Translations under genes and position numbers: made by a program
Part shown: positions 47,333 to 59,114 of the stretch, piece after piece
Layout of the letters: each line of letters begins with the position of its first letter
Position numbering within the stretch: position 1 is the first letter of the stretch
NCBI GenBank assembly: GCA_037974665.1
Contig: CM075766.1
Location: 50,848,569 to 50,912,568, forward strand
DNA from: Ehretia macrophylla
Taxonomy: Eukaryota; Streptophyta; Magnoliopsida; Boraginales; Ehretiaceae
DNA: 64,000 nucleotides
Direction of reading: 5' to 3'
The notes under the pieces: model-generated
The model's input: only the letters and a program-made list of their open reading frames with translations
Databases searched by the model: none
What the model was told of the DNA's origin: nothing

Positions 47333-50300
47333 TTATGGAATGCCTGCAAGGTCCTGAAGTTCTACAGATTCAACTTCATGAGGAACCATATTTGGATTGA
47401 ATGCATGTTTCAATCTTTGTCCATTGACTGTGATGACATGCCCATCTGTGAGATTTTTAATTAAGATAACTCCAGAAGGATATACTTTAACCACTTCATA
47501 AGGACCATCCCATCTTGTTCTTAACTTTCCTGGGAAGAACTTCAATTTGGAGTTAAACAACCAAACTTTATCAGAAGGAGAGAAAGTTTTTCTTAAAATA
47601 GATCTATCATGAATCCTCTTCATTCTCTCTTTGTAGAGCTTGGCATTCTCATAAGCTTCGAAACGAAGCTCTTCCAGTTCACTCAACGCCAACTTCCTAC
47701 CTTCACCTGCCTGTTGTAAGTCAAAGTTTAGGGCCTTAATAGCCCAATAGGCTTTATGCTCTAATTCAACAGGAAGGTGGCAAGCTTTACCGTATACTAA
47801 TCTATATGGGGACATACCGATGGGAGTTTTGAAAGTAGTACGGTAGGCCCATAATGCATCATGCAAACGACTTGACCAATCTTTGCGATCGGGCCTAACC
47901 GTTTTCTGAAGAATTGACTTAATCTCCCTATTTGATACCTCCACTTGCCCACTTGTTTGTGGGTGGTAAGGCGTTGCTATCTTGTGGTGGATAGAGTATT
48001 TTCTCAATAAGGCTTCTAGTGTCCTGTGACGGAAATGCTGTCCTCCGTCACTTATAAGCACACGTGGCACCCCAAATCGAGAAAAGATATTCTCTTTAAT
48101 GAACTTGACCACAACTTTGTGGTCATTGGTTCGGGTTGCCACTGCTTCTACCCACTTAGAAACATAGTCCACACCAACAAGAATATAAGAATAGCCTGAG
48201 GAATGAGGGAAAGGACCCATGAAGTCTATACCCCATACATCGAATATTTCACAAATAAGGATAGGTGTAAGGGGCATCATGTCCCTTCTTGAAATAGAGC
48301 CAGCTTGTTGACATTGTGGGCAATTTTTACACTTTTGCTGGGCATCTTTGAAAAGAGTGGGCCAGAAGAACCCACTTTGAAGGACTTTGGCAGCCGTCCT
48401 TTTTCCTCCAAAATGTCCACCACATGCTTCAGAGTGACAGAATTGGAGTATACTGTCAAACTCTTCCTCAGGTACACATCTCCTAATGACCTGATCGGCA
48501 CAAATCTTGAAAAGATAGGGATCTTCCCAAATAAAGTACTTGACTTGTGCCCTGAACCGTTCCTTTTCTCTTTTACCCCAGTGAGTTGGAAATTCTTGGG
48601 CAGCCAAATAATTGACAAAGTGGGCATACCACGGGGTCTTATGTGAGATGGCAAAAAGTTGTTCATCAGGGAACGTGTCTTTGAAAGGCAAAGAGTCAAT
48701 AGGAGAATCACGTATAAGACGTGATAGATGATCAGCGACAGAATTCTCGCTTCCTTTCTTGTCCTTGATCTCAAGGTCAAACTCTTGAAGGAGTAATAGC
48801 CAACGGATTAGACGGGGCTTTGTATCCTTTTTGGTCAGTAAATACCGCAAAGCTGCGTGGTCCGTGTATACTATTACTTTGGATCCTAGGATGTAAGATC
48901 TGAATTTGTCCAATGAGAAGACTACAGCTAGCAATTCCTTTTCAGTGGTTGTATAGTTCTTTTGTGCATCGTCCAAGGTTTTGCTGGCATAATATATCAC
49001 GGTAGGCAGTTTATCCCTACGCTGTCCTAATACAACTCCCACTGCATAGTCTGATGCATCGCACATTATCTCAAAGGGGAGACTATAGTCAAGAGGTTGG
49101 ATGATAGGAGCAGAGGATAGTAAGGATTTAAGTTTCTCAAAAGCTTCTGAGCACTTGTCATCAAATTTGAACTCAGTATCATTTGCTAGAAGACTAGAGA
49201 GTGGTCAGGCTATATGGCTGAAATCCTTGATGAAACGTCGATAAAAATCGGCGTGACCAAAGAATGATCGGATATCACCCACCGTCTTGGGTGCGGGCAG
49301 CTTTTCTATTAGCTCGACTTTGGCTGAGTCCACATGGATTCCATCATGTGTAACAACATAACCCAGAACTATACCTTGCGTAACCATAAAGTGGCTCTTT
49401 TCACAACTTAGAACCAAATTTGTTTCGACGCATCGGTCTAACACTAGAGAAAGGTGTGTGAGGCACTCGTCGAAGGTAGTTCCAAATACTGAGAAGTCAT
49501 CCATAAAGACTTCCATGAACTTTTCGATCATGTCTGAGAAAAGAGCCATCACACATCTTTGAAACTTCGCAGGAGCATTGCAAAGACCGAAAGGCATGCG
49601 TCGGAACGCAAAGGTCCCATAAGGGCATGTGAATGTAGTCTTTTCCAGATCTTCAGGAAAGACTGGGATTTGGTTATATCCCGAATACCCATCCAGAAAG
49701 CAGTAGTAGCCTTGTCTGGCTATTCTATCTAGGACTTGGTCAAGAAATGGTAAAGGGAAATGGTCTTTCCTTGTTTTGGAATTGAGCTTTCTATAGTCAA
49801 TACATACATGCCACCCAGTTGTGGTGCGTGTAGAAATTAGCTCACCTTTATCATTTGGAACCACAGTAATCCCAGATTTCTTCGGTACCACTTGTACCGG
49901 ACTTACCCATGGACTATCAGAAATTGGGTATATAATACCCGCATCAAGCAACTTAATGATCTCCTTGTGGACAACATCACCCATCTTTGGGTTTAGTCTT
50001 CTCTGAAATTCTCGAGAAGGAGTAACTCCTTCCTCGAGATGAATTTTGTGCATACACACAGAGGGATCAATGCCTTTCAAGTCAGAAATCGTCCAACCTA
50101 TCGCCTGTTTATGGGTACTTAGGACTTTTAACAGTTTGTCTTCATGCTCGAGAGTCAAATCCGAGGCAATGATGACTGGAAGATTCTCATCAGGTCCTAA
50201 GTAGGCATACTTAAGATGTTGGGGCAAGGTTTTGAGTTCCAAAACTGGTAGGGACTCAATTGTGGGACATTCTGAAACTTCAGGAAAATGAGTTGTTACT

Positions 50301-50990
50301 TGATCGTCCTTATTTGGATCAACAACAATGGAAGCAGAGGCGACCATTTTAGGAGAAATGTCGGACTCATACAAAAGTCGTTCTAACTCAGCTATTTCTT
50401 GATTAGGAGTTAGAATCAATTGGGCAAACTCATCTATACATGAGTCAATGGTATCAACATGGAAGCATTCTTCTTCCTCATCTTGATTCAATTTGTTGGC
50501 TGCATCAGCAACCCTTAGCTTAGTTCTCATGTTCCCAAATGTTAGTTCTATCATACCCGTCCTACAATAGATAACAGCATCAGCTGTTGCTAGGAATGGT
50601 CTGCCTAGTAAAACGGGAGTGGTATTTTTGTTATCAGGGCCTAAATCCATATCTAACACAATGAAGTCCACTGGGAACAAGAATTCTCCTACTCTAACAA
50701 TCACATCTTCTACAACACCTCGAGGTCGTCGCTCAGATCTATTTACCAATTGAAGGGTCACATTAGTCGGTGTTAACACTCCAAGACCTAACCTTTGGTA
50801 GACTGTGTGAGGGATGAGGTTAACACTAGATCCTAAGTCTAGCAAGGCGCTTTCTATGCGTTGGTCATTAATTAAGCATGGAATGGTGAAAGCTCCTGGG
50901 TCACTGCACTTTTGAGGCAATCCTTTAGTGCAGATATTGCTAACCTTTTCAGTAAGACGAACCTTCTTAGGAATGGAGTTGGTCCGTCTC
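47333..50990 (-). pseudogene. Athila-like pol (protease, RT, RNase H, integrase)
   Basis: Protease active site LLDLGSSVNL near 50839 (DLG, as is usual in this lineage). RT has FRRMPFGLCNAPAKFQ and FMDDFSVFG (about 49510-49480); RNase H has CDASDYAVG (about 49060), TEKELLAV and YTDHAALRY; integrase has a zinc-binding HHCC region, [17 protein letters not shown] and [10 protein letters not shown] as its D, D, E, and a C-terminal domain ending at 47333. One in-frame TGA (49207-49205) interrupts RT/RNase H between HIA and PLS, consistent with CGA changed to TGA at a CpG. At 50991-50996 a run of six A (element sense) puts gag and protease one base out of frame. Otherwise it is open for more than 1,190 codons. 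Confidence 0.92.
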
Positions 50991-52891
50991 TTTTTTCACA
51001 CATAAATCCTTCAGAAATTTGGCATAGGCTGGAATCTGTTGTATTACCTCAACTAATGGCAAATTGATCTTAATATCTTTCAGATGCTCTAAGACCTTAA
51101 GTTGTTTAGAATCATTAGTCGATTTTGGACGGGACAGAGCTATGGGAAAAGGTGCTCGTGAGGATGATTCAACTATAGGCTCCACCATTAGGTTTTTATT
51201 CTTATGGCAATCTTGAACATCTTTGCTTAAAACCTCAATCTCAGATTCCTCTAATTCCTCAATTTCTTCTGGAACATCCTTAACCTTTACTCTAACCTGG
51301 TTATCAATGGTTTTCCCACTCCTAAGGCTAACTACAGCCTTGGCCTGTTGTTGTACTGTCTCAGTTTGGACATTACTACATTGTTCTCGTGGATTTACGA
51401 CTGTCTGAGATGGAAGCTTACCCTCGTCTCTCTTACTTAAAGTTTGGGCCATCTGCCCGATTTGTCCTTCAAGTTTAGCAATAGACTGTTGCTGAACTTG
51501 GAACATTTGCATAAGTTTGTCAAATTTGTCATCAGATGATGACTGTGCAGGAGGAAGAGCTGGGACATTGTTCCGTTGTGTTCTGAACGGATTGTCCTGT
51601 TGGACTGGATAGTAACCAGGAGGGTTATTATTTTGTGGCCTCTGATATTGCTGTTGAGGGAATCGATTGTCAACATTTCCTTGCTGACTTTGTTGATGAG
51701 GCTCATAGTTTCCTTGTCTTTTTTGATATTGATGTTGAGGAAACTGAGTCTCTTGATTCCCCTGTCGCCACGAAAATGTGGGGTTGTCTTGCCAGCCAGA
51801 ATTATACGTGTTAGAATATGGATTGTAATTCGTTGTATATCCTTGGATGGCGCAAACTTGTTCTTGCATAAATTCAGGAAATTGTCACCCGATTGCACAG
51901 TTCAGAGTACAGTGCTCTACTGCAGAACATACGGTACAAACTTCCGTGATCTGAGGAGTTGAAGAAGAAGAAGACCCTAGAGAGATGAATTTTTCTAGTT
52001 GATGAGCTAGGGCATCTACTTTGTCAGTCAATTGGGAAGTAGAACTTGAGGTAATTTGAAACAATGCCCTCTTTTGGGGATTTTGGGTGCTCTTACTCTC
52101 TCTGTCATCAGCAGTGTTTTGCAGAGAGTCTTCAGCAATATTTTCTATTCTTCTCCAAGCTTCGTCCGCTGTGAGGTTATAGAAACCTCCATTGCTCATT
52201 GCATTAACTATCATCTTATTATGAGGGGTAAGACCTTTGAAGAAATAATGCAAGAGTTCGGGACGATCAAACCCATGATGAGGACACTGATTCTTAAGAT
52301 CGTTAAACTTTTCCCACGATTCATGAAATGGCTCTAAGTTTGACTGTGCGATGTCATGATGCCTGTTCGCAGAGTAGTAGTCTTAGCCATTGGGAAGAAC
52401 CTATGTAAAAATTTCCGAATAAGTGCTCCCCAAGAAGTGATCACTCATGCGTCTAGATAATTTAGCCACTGTTTGGCTTTATCTTTCAATGAAAAGGGAA
52501 ACAGACGCAGGTGAATATTTTCACGGCTCACATTAGGAATGTGAAGCGTTGTGCATGCTTCAATGAAGAGCATGATGTGAGCGTGAGAATTTTCCTTGCT
52601 TTTTTCATATAAGGAAGGAAGCATTGAAATAGTCCATGTTTTAAACTCAAAATTTATATTGCCAAGAGTCGGTGGGGCTATGGCAAATTCAGGGTCAAAA
52701 TCACCCGGTGAAAAATGTTGACATAAAGTCATCGATTGGTTCACAGGTTGATTAATATGCTGAGCTATAGGAAGAGGCGGGATATTTACTTCTTGATCCG
52801 CCATTGGGAATTTTAACTTCGTACGCAAATTTTTCTCGAGCTCAGGATCAAACGGGGCGAGTTCTGGATCCAAAGAACGACGCCCGTGCAT
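50967..52891 (-). pseudogene. Athila-like gag
   Basis: Starts at ATG 52891 (MHGRRSLDPELAPF). The capsid-like retrotransposon gag domain (HFSPGDFDPEFAIAPP, then IHLRLFPFSLKDKAKQWLNY) is followed by a glutamine-rich C-terminal region (52000-51400). Breaks: a TGA after YLDA (52447-52445) also found in the second copy; a 1-bp deletion near 52347 compared with the second copy (ATGACATCG versus ATGACATTCG); and a TGA at about 51887-51885 where the other copy has TCA. The capsid would package element RNA in the cytoplasm. Confidence 0.9.
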
Positions 52892-53029
52892 ACGACTTAT
52901 AAACTTTAACTACGAAATAAAATTACAAGATTAAAAAAATACTAATATACTTTACAAGCAGTAATAGATAAAAGCTCATTGATCAGATGAATCATTAAAT
53001 GACTCATTTTCCAATCAATTAAAATTTTT

Positions 53030-53260
53030 AAATTTTTTTTCTCTTTTTTTTTTTTTTTTTTTGCAAAATTTAATTTAAAAAATATAAAAAATAAAAAAAA
53101 TAAAAAATTAATTTTTTTTTTAAATTTTCTTTTTTTTAAAATTTTAATTTTTTTTATTATTATTTTTATTATTTTTATTTTTTTTATTTTTTTATTTTTT
53201 TATTTTTTATTTATTTATTATTTATTTATTTATTTTTTTTTTAAATAAAACGGATAAAAT
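53030..53260. repeat. A/T-only low-complexity tract upstream of gag
   Basis: Nearly pure A/T with long T runs and TTATT repeats, in the leader between primer site and gag. The second copy has an equivalent tract at 61970-62205. Confidence 0.85.
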
Positions 53261-53318
53261 AAACACTTTAAAAAAAGTTCACAAATACTTTTATCAAAAA
53301 CTAAACTATACCGTGCTT

Positions 53319-53335
53319 CCCCGGCAACGGCGCCA
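53319..53335 (-). promoter_or_regulatory. Primer binding site, tRNA-Asp type
   Basis: In element sense TGGCGCCGTTGCCGGGG, six bases after the 5' LTR. It is complementary to the 3' end of plant tRNA-Asp (GTC). Confidence 0.88.
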
Positions 53336-53341
53336 AAAACT

Positions 53342-55026
53342 TGATGCGATCGGGTTATGCGTTAAAATGTGCGCAAAATAACCAAGTTAAAATACCCGCA
53401 AGTGCACGGATCTTTGTAGTGTAGTGTGCTCTGAGTGCGGAATCGTACCACAGGGAAGCTCGCTAGTTTAAGTTAATGAAGTAGTGTGAAAGTGTTAAAG
53501 CGCTTAAGTGACAAATCGCAAGGTAGGTTTGAGTAACGTGAGAGAAATGTAAACTAAATTAAACTAACTAAATTATCTAAGTTATACTAAGTATTAGTGG
53601 AATACGAGAGGTGGTGATCTAGGGGTTTGAACATGTAAATGAGGCAATTAATATAGGTTCGATATCTAGTTTATCTAATTCTGCAAGGGCTTAAGCTACA
53701 AGCATACACCCGGTTAAGCTAAAAGCTATAGACCTAGTTAATCTACTTAGCTTATTTTAACCAAGTACAACAAGGCAAACTAAACTAAGGAATTAACATT
53801 ACAAATAGAAACTATGGTACAACCTATAGTTTCATGGAGTCTATGGTACAACCTATAGACTCACGATTAAAACAATTATATGACACTAAAGTAATGCATT
53901 CATAATATTAACTACAAGTATAATATTTATGAAGCAAAAGTAAACCAATCATAACGTCTACTTAAAAGCATTACATATGAAATACTTAATTAAAAGAAGT
54001 CATACATTGCAATATGAATTGAATAAACTATATCCGAGACCATATATTAAAATACGATCATTTACAATATTCACCCCTAGATATCAATCTACTCAGACAT
54101 AAATGAATACAAGTTATGTAAATAAAAGAGAGTCAAGAAAGGCTCCCCCATATTGACGAACGCGTATTTCTGATTCCCGAAATTTGAGCAGAGGTCCGAC
54201 GTAAAATAGTTATTCGGGCGGAACTAATTTCCCCCGAATAAGAATTATTAGAGATGAGTTTCCCCCGAATAAGAGCTTTTCTATTAAAAGTTATTCGGAC
54301 AGAACCTCCCCCGGATAATAACACCTTGGGTCGGACTCCCCCCTAAAAGTAGCTATTCGAGCAAAATTTTTCCGAATAAGAGCTACCTAGGCGGGACTTC
54401 CCCCGTATTCTACTACTACTTAATTAACTAAAACTAAAATTAAAACTAACTAGAATTAACTCGGAATTATATCAAAAATATTGATAATACTCCAAAATTA
54501 ACTCTCGAATTCTCAAAGGGTTGAAGCTCTATTTATAGGCAAAATTCTGAAATAGTTGACTTTTTTCCGTTTGTTGACTTTGACCAGATTGTTGACTGCA
54601 GTATTTTTGGGCGTTTTTCACTGTTTTGACCCTCCAAACGATGGAATTTGGCTAAAATCACGCCGCGTGCAGGACAAAAGTCTTGCGTTTTGCTCAGAAT
54701 GCTGTTTCTACCTGAAAAACTGATATGATTTGCCAAAAACGGACATGGATCACTATTTGAGATCATCTGGGTCAATGTTCCGAGTCTGATTTCGTGCTAG
54801 TTTCAGCCAAGTTTATTTTCTATGAGCTTCATTCTTCACCCGCTTCTCATGCTTTCGCATTCTTACTTCTTGACTTGCAATTTGGCTCATTTCGGGCCTG
54901 ATTCTTCACTTTTCAGTATTTTCCTACATTGCATTGAAAGTATCAAAGTGTTGCATTTATTCCAGAGTTAAGATGCAAATGCAGTACAAATACCATGGTT
55001 TGAGTGCTGCAAATGTAGTCACATCA
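53342..55026 (-). repeat. 5' LTR of the Athila-like element (1,685 bp)
   Basis: Same structure as the 3' LTR, with a TATA box at 54537-54529. Differences from it are mostly transitions. Confidence 0.93.
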
Positions 55027-55363
55027 GCCCCCCCCCCCCCCCCACATCTCTTTCTTCTTCTTCCCCTTTTTTCCCTGCAACGCATCAACGCGCCCCCCTC
55101 CCTCTCATCTCCTCCGTTGCATCCCATCCCACCACCACCCCCCCCCCCCCCCCGCCACCATCTTCTCCACTGCCACCCAACCACCGGCAAAACCACCAAC
55201 ACAAACTTTATTTTTTTTTTTTGTTTTTTTTTCAGATCTGTGTTTACATTTTTTTTTTTTTTATTTTTTGAAAAAAATAATTGTATTGTAATTTTTTTTT
55301 TTGTTTGTTTAATTTTTTTTTTGCTGTTTCAGCTCGTTTTTTTGTGCTTTTTTTTTATAAATC

Positions 55364-55393
55364 TGACGATGTCAGAAAAATCTGACATCGTCA
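55364..55393. promoter_or_regulatory. GTCAGA/TCTGAC dyad in E3
   Basis: 13-bp arms with a 4-base spacer, inner part GTCAGAAAAATCTGAC. Equivalent to the dyads of E1 and E2, in inverted element orientation. Confidence 0.65.
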
Positions 55394-55438
55394 AATCTGA
55401 TCTTGTTGTTTTAGAGACTCGTTTTTGTCTTTTTATAT

Positions 55439-55482
55439 AGTCTCCATTTTCTTCAACAAATTTGTTGAAAAAAATGGAGACT
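55439..55482. repeat. 44-bp palindrome in E3 (one mismatch)
   Basis: Centre TTCAACAAATTTGTTGAA, outer ends AGTCTCC and GGAGACT. Homologous to the E1 palindrome; the outer bases are changed on both sides so that pairing is kept (GGGCTCC/GGAGCCC versus AGTCTCC/GGAGACT). Confidence 0.92.
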
Positions 55483-55652
55483 AGGTGCTATTTTGGAGAC
55501 TCAAAGCTTGAGTGATGTCATAATTTTGCAAAAAACTAGCAAATAGTGTTTTAGAGACCCCCATTAGTGATGAATTTTGATCAATAGAGTCTTTAAAATA
55601 GCAATTATTACTGTTTAGAGACTCTTTAAAGACTCCATTGAGGATGCCCTTA

Positions 55653-56099
55653 TAAGTTGGTGCTCTTAAAATAAAAAAATAAAAGAGAGAGAGAGAGAGA
55701 AAGAAAAATATTGATTGCAAACTCAAATAAAACCACGTCTCATGCAAGCACTATTAATTAGTTGGACCTCTTATTTTAATTTAGGCCATTGTGCAATATG
55801 ATGTCCATTTCTCTAAAATAAGAAATTCACATTTTACTCTTTTTCATTAACATTCTATTTCATAAAAAACTTCTTTTTGATTCAATTATATAGTTCAAAT
55901 TTATTAGTAAACTTACTTCTAAACTACTAAACTCTTCGAACACATCTCATCTTTAATAGTGTCACTGTGTCACATATTTTAATAGTAAACTTCTTTTTGA
56001 TTCAATATATATATATCAATGTAATTAGCGAGACTTAAACTTACAACCTCTCTTATACACAATAAATAATATTACCATTAAACCAAAACCTAGTGGCAG
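55653..56099. other. Spacer between E3 and TPS psi-4
   Basis: AT-rich with a GA microsatellite (about 55684-55705). No gene. Confidence 0.5.
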
Positions 56100-56333
56100 C
56101 GTGTCACGTATTTTAAGTCCTGATGTTTTGCTTGAACAATATTAAAATCAAGTTCAGCAAATTTAATCACAAGAGGATTCATGCCGGCTCTTTTCTCGTA
56201 TGCGTCTATGAACCAACTTGCCTCCAACCTTGTTATCCTCCAATGAAGTGGAAGGTCCAATGCAATGATGCATGATGCACTAACGCGGCAATATTATCAT
56301 CTATTTTCTTCTCGTCAAGACTCTTCTTTAAAT
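56100..56333 (-). pseudogene. Terpene synthase exon 3 fragment (psi-4)
   Basis: Encodes [20 protein letters not shown], then, after a frameshift and a small duplication near 56260, [15 protein letters not shown] and [19 protein letters not shown]. The right limit in the gene's sense ends exactly at the normal exon 3 end (ACACG at 56100) without a following GT. No other TPS exon is nearby, so this is an isolated fragment of the same family. Confidence 0.85.
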
Positions 56334-56587
56334 CATTTTCATTCGGTTCATTCAAATTCAACCCCATGCATAGCCATTGTGATTTACTAGAAAAAAGACT
56401 TGATCTATTTTTTATTTTCACTTGTGTGTAAATTTAATCTTTTGGCCCCAGTGAACTAGATAGTACTACTTATTGAATAAATTATGGCATAGATTATTGT
56501 AGTAATTAAGATAAATAACATGTCATATATATTCTAGTTTTAATTTTAGATAATTTTGCTAATCTAATAATAAATGAATGTGCAAAA
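56334..56587. other. Spacer
   Basis: AT-rich, nothing recognised. Confidence 0.4.
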
Positions 56588-57175
56588 ATGGATAAGGCAT
56601 TGGAAAGGATCCAAACGAAAGCTATCTTGGATAGATTACCAACGAAAGCTAGGCTTGTTGGATGGGGTATTCAAATTGATGATCGATGTGAGCTTTGTCA
56701 TATGGTGATGGAGACACGTGACCACATCTTTTTTGAATGCACATTTAGTAGAAGAATTTGGAGAAGGTGTATTAAATTTGCTAAGGCAACTGTTGGTAGC
56801 ATACGTTGGGACTATACGCTTCACTACATCATCAAAGGTTGCAAGAAGAAGACTATGAAAGCTGACATCCTGAAAATTGTTTTTCCTGCTTGCATCTACT
56901 ATCTTTGGAGCGAGCGGAACAGTAGACTCTTTAGTAATGGCACCTCGACGGAAGAACAACTTGTTGCAAAAATTAGTGAGACAATTAGATTGAAAATGCT
57001 CTCAGGAAGAAAATTTAAGAATACTGATAGTAACCGAGCCCTTTGTGCTTATTGGAAAATTAGTGCTATTCTTGAGTAGGTACAGATTTTTGTGTTGGAT
57101 TTTGTAAGTGTAACCAATGTTTAAGATGTTGTATGAAATTTTCTTACTAGCTTAGCCAAAAAAAATATATATATA
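56588..57175 (+). mobile_element. 5'-truncated LINE (non-LTR retrotransposon) 3' end
   Basis: An open frame to 57079 encodes the zinc-binding region that follows the reverse transcriptase in plant LINEs: ILDRLPTKARLVGWGI, then CELCHMVMETRDHIFFEC and IWRRC. After about 95 bp of 3' untranslated sequence it ends in an A-rich tail (AAAAAAAATATATATATA). RT and endonuclease are absent, as expected from incomplete target-primed reverse transcription. The frame itself has no stop over about 163 codons, so it is relatively young. Confidence 0.82.
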
Positions 57176-57889
57176 TTCAATTCGATGGAATTGTAGGAGC
57201 GTCATCTTCGAGGCAAAGAAAGTTGTGCTTGCCAAACATTGTTCCATAATAATGGGCGAAAAAGTTATGTAAACAAGCACATCAAAGTGGTAATTAGTTA
57301 TCTTGCTTTAAGATCTGTTTGCACTTTTAGCATCTATTACTGTGTTAATATTCTTGAGGAAATTGGGTGAAATTCCTGAATTTGATTGACCTTTTAACTA
57401 AAGAACATCATGTAATGGTTGAGGAAGAAAGGGTAACAAATTAACAAAAACTTTCTTAAATGTCCTGCTGGATATCTCAAGTAACTGTGTTTGTACCATA
57501 TGACAAAAGCATATTTTGGGTCAAGTGGACTTTGTGATAATTGGCTATAGTAGTAGATTGATATCAAAGCTATGGCGATGGAAATTGTTGATTTTTAGGG
57601 GAAGAGTTTGTTTGCTCATCCGGCACTATGGCGATGGAAATTGTTCATTCTGCTCTATGAAGATCATTAGTTGTTAGACTATAATCATTTTGCATCTCTG
57701 AATTACCTGACAACTAAATTATTTCTGGATGTTCTTATGGTTATCTTTTTTAGTGATTTTTGTGTTCAGTTATTTTGCTGATGAAGTGGGGGAAAAAGGG
57801 TGGTTGCTGTTATCAAGAGAAGTTTAGGTTTGTGAATTAAAAGAATTGGAGATTGAATCAAGTGAATAATCTGGTGGCATATGTAGTTT
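57176..57889. other. Intergenic or transposon-intron sequence
   Basis: No coding domain recognised. It may already belong to the CACTA-type remnant that follows. Confidence 0.35.
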
Positions 57890-58980
57890 TAGAAATTGGG
57901 TAAGCTGCAGAAAAATAAAACTAAAGAAGGGAAGAAAAAGATTAGACACTCGAATATTGCAGGCATGACATCACGCAATCTCATGAAAGCTAGCAAAGTT
58001 CCAGGAACAAGAACATATCCTAAAACCTGGGAGGAGAATAAGTTATTTACTGATGACTCCGCATGGTACTTTAAATGGGATCAAATTCGGATTCTCTGCA
58101 TGAAAATCTGAATTTACATAAAAAAGTGCAAAAAGAACAAAAAGAAAGAAATGGCCCTTGCATGTATGAACAATGAAATTACATGATGACATGATTAGCA
58201 TGACTGCTATAGTTTGCTGCAGAGCGCTTTTATATGCATCTCAAATATATTCTTTACAGGTGAAAGCTGAAGGAGAGATTGGACCACTACGCCTTTTTGA
58301 AGTAACACACACATCCAAAATTCAGGTCATCTTAATGATGTAGCAGCTAATATAATGGTATATTCTATTTTCAAGTTTACAACATACAGATATTACTAAT
58401 CATTTATGGTTATTACTACGTTGCAAATAATTATGTTATTATCAATTACAGAAAACTGCTAAGAACAAAATGATTGAGAAAGGAGTAGGGGATTCTAATA
58501 TTTCTATCAATGAGCGGTTCAACTTGGAACTAGAAGCACTTAATGATACCTTTGGTCCAGAACACCCCGGACGTCTTTGAGGCTTTGGGTTTGGGGCAAC
58601 TGCAACTCTTGTATATGGTTCCGGTAAAACATTTAAAGCTGTAAATTCAGAGTTTCAAGAGCTGAGAAGACAACTTGAAGAAGTGAAAAGAAAGGATGAG
58701 GAAAAGGAAAGACTTGAAGAAATGAGACAAAAAAAAGAGGAAAATGATAAAAGGATTAAAAATCTGGAGGATCTCTTCAAGCAATACATTTTATCTTCTC
58801 ATGTATACCATCTCATGAGGCGATTCATTTTTGGATATATGAGATATTTTCGTTTTTATACGCTCTTGGCTCAATAATATAGGTTTGACTTTGTTTTTTT
58901 TTTTCTTTTAGGTTGTTAGTACCGGAAGTACAGATCCTCAAGATAGTTCAAGACAAAGTTCTCAGGTAGCATGAATTTGG
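57890..58980 (+). pseudogene. Fragment of an En/Spm (CACTA) transposase-associated gene, exon-intron structured
   Basis: Pieces in order: a lysine-rich segment with AGMTSRNLMKASKVPGTRTYPKTW (in two parts, about 57935-58030), KAEGEIGPLRLFEVTHTSK (58260-58320), then in another frame GHLNDVAANIMV, then ALNDTFGPEHPGRL followed by a stop and GFGFGATATLVYG, then a long coiled-coil (FQELRRQLEEVKRKDEEKER) at about 58650-58790 and a short tail STGSTDPQDSSRQSSQ. This succession (HPGR..GFG motif followed by coiled coil) matches the plant transposase family usually called Ptta/En/Spm or Transposase_24. At least one stop (58578) and frame changes show that it is dead. The family call is from motif order. 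Confidence 0.55.
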
Positions 58981-59114
58981 AACTGGAATTGCTAATTGTT
59001 TGTTGCAGATTATTTTTTAAGTGTTAAGACTTTGTTTCTTGCAGATGTCTTTTTCAAGTTTTTGACTTTGTTTCTTGCATATGTCTTTTTCAAGTTTTAT
59101 ACTTTGTTATTCAT

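Larger units (their letters stand above)
43878..55026 (-). mobile_element. Athila-like Ty3/Gypsy retrotransposon, complete structure
   Basis: An 11,149-bp element with LTRs 43878-45563 and 53342-55026, TG...CA ends (TGATGTGAC...CGCATCA in element sense) and a GCCCC target duplication (43873-43877, 55027-55031). It reads on the minus strand: 5' LTR is the right copy, then a tRNA-Asp primer site, gag, protease, RT, RNase H, integrase, a 1.8-kb non-coding tail and the 3' LTR. By hand the LTRs differ at about 50 of 1,685 positions, near 3 per cent. The RT text (FMDDFSVFG), the DLG protease and the long LTRs suggest the Athila lineage. Confidence 0.93.
42449..55649. mobile_element. Non-autonomous Harbinger E3, split by an Athila-like element
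   Basis: Left end GGCTATCCTCAATGGAGT, right end the complement of GGGCATCCTCAATGGAGT; TTA flanks both sides (42446-42448 and 55650-55652). Without the Gypsy insertion it is about 2.05 kb and has no transposase. The right end, read inward, carries the same palindrome and TCTGAC dyad as the accessory-gene end of E1, so E3 is a deletion derivative of an E1-like element. The remaining interior is very AT-rich with CA/CT-rich simple sequence. Confidence 0.85.

Noticed and set aside
50989-50997. A run of six A at the gag/protease boundary of the Athila-like element as a programmed frameshift site
   Set aside because: The needed shift is +1 (or -2), not the usual -1, and the run is simply one base longer than the in-frame text. 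A slippage mutation is simpler.
54934-55440. 168-residue frame across the Athila LTR end and the poly-C/poly-T tract
   Set aside because: It crosses the insertion junction and is made of homopolymer codons.
57890-58980. Kinesin-like fragment, suggested by the coiled-coil and glycine-rich text
   Set aside because: The order HPGR, GFGFG, coiled coil fits plant En/Spm-type transposase proteins better, and no P-loop GxxxxGKT or motor motif is present.
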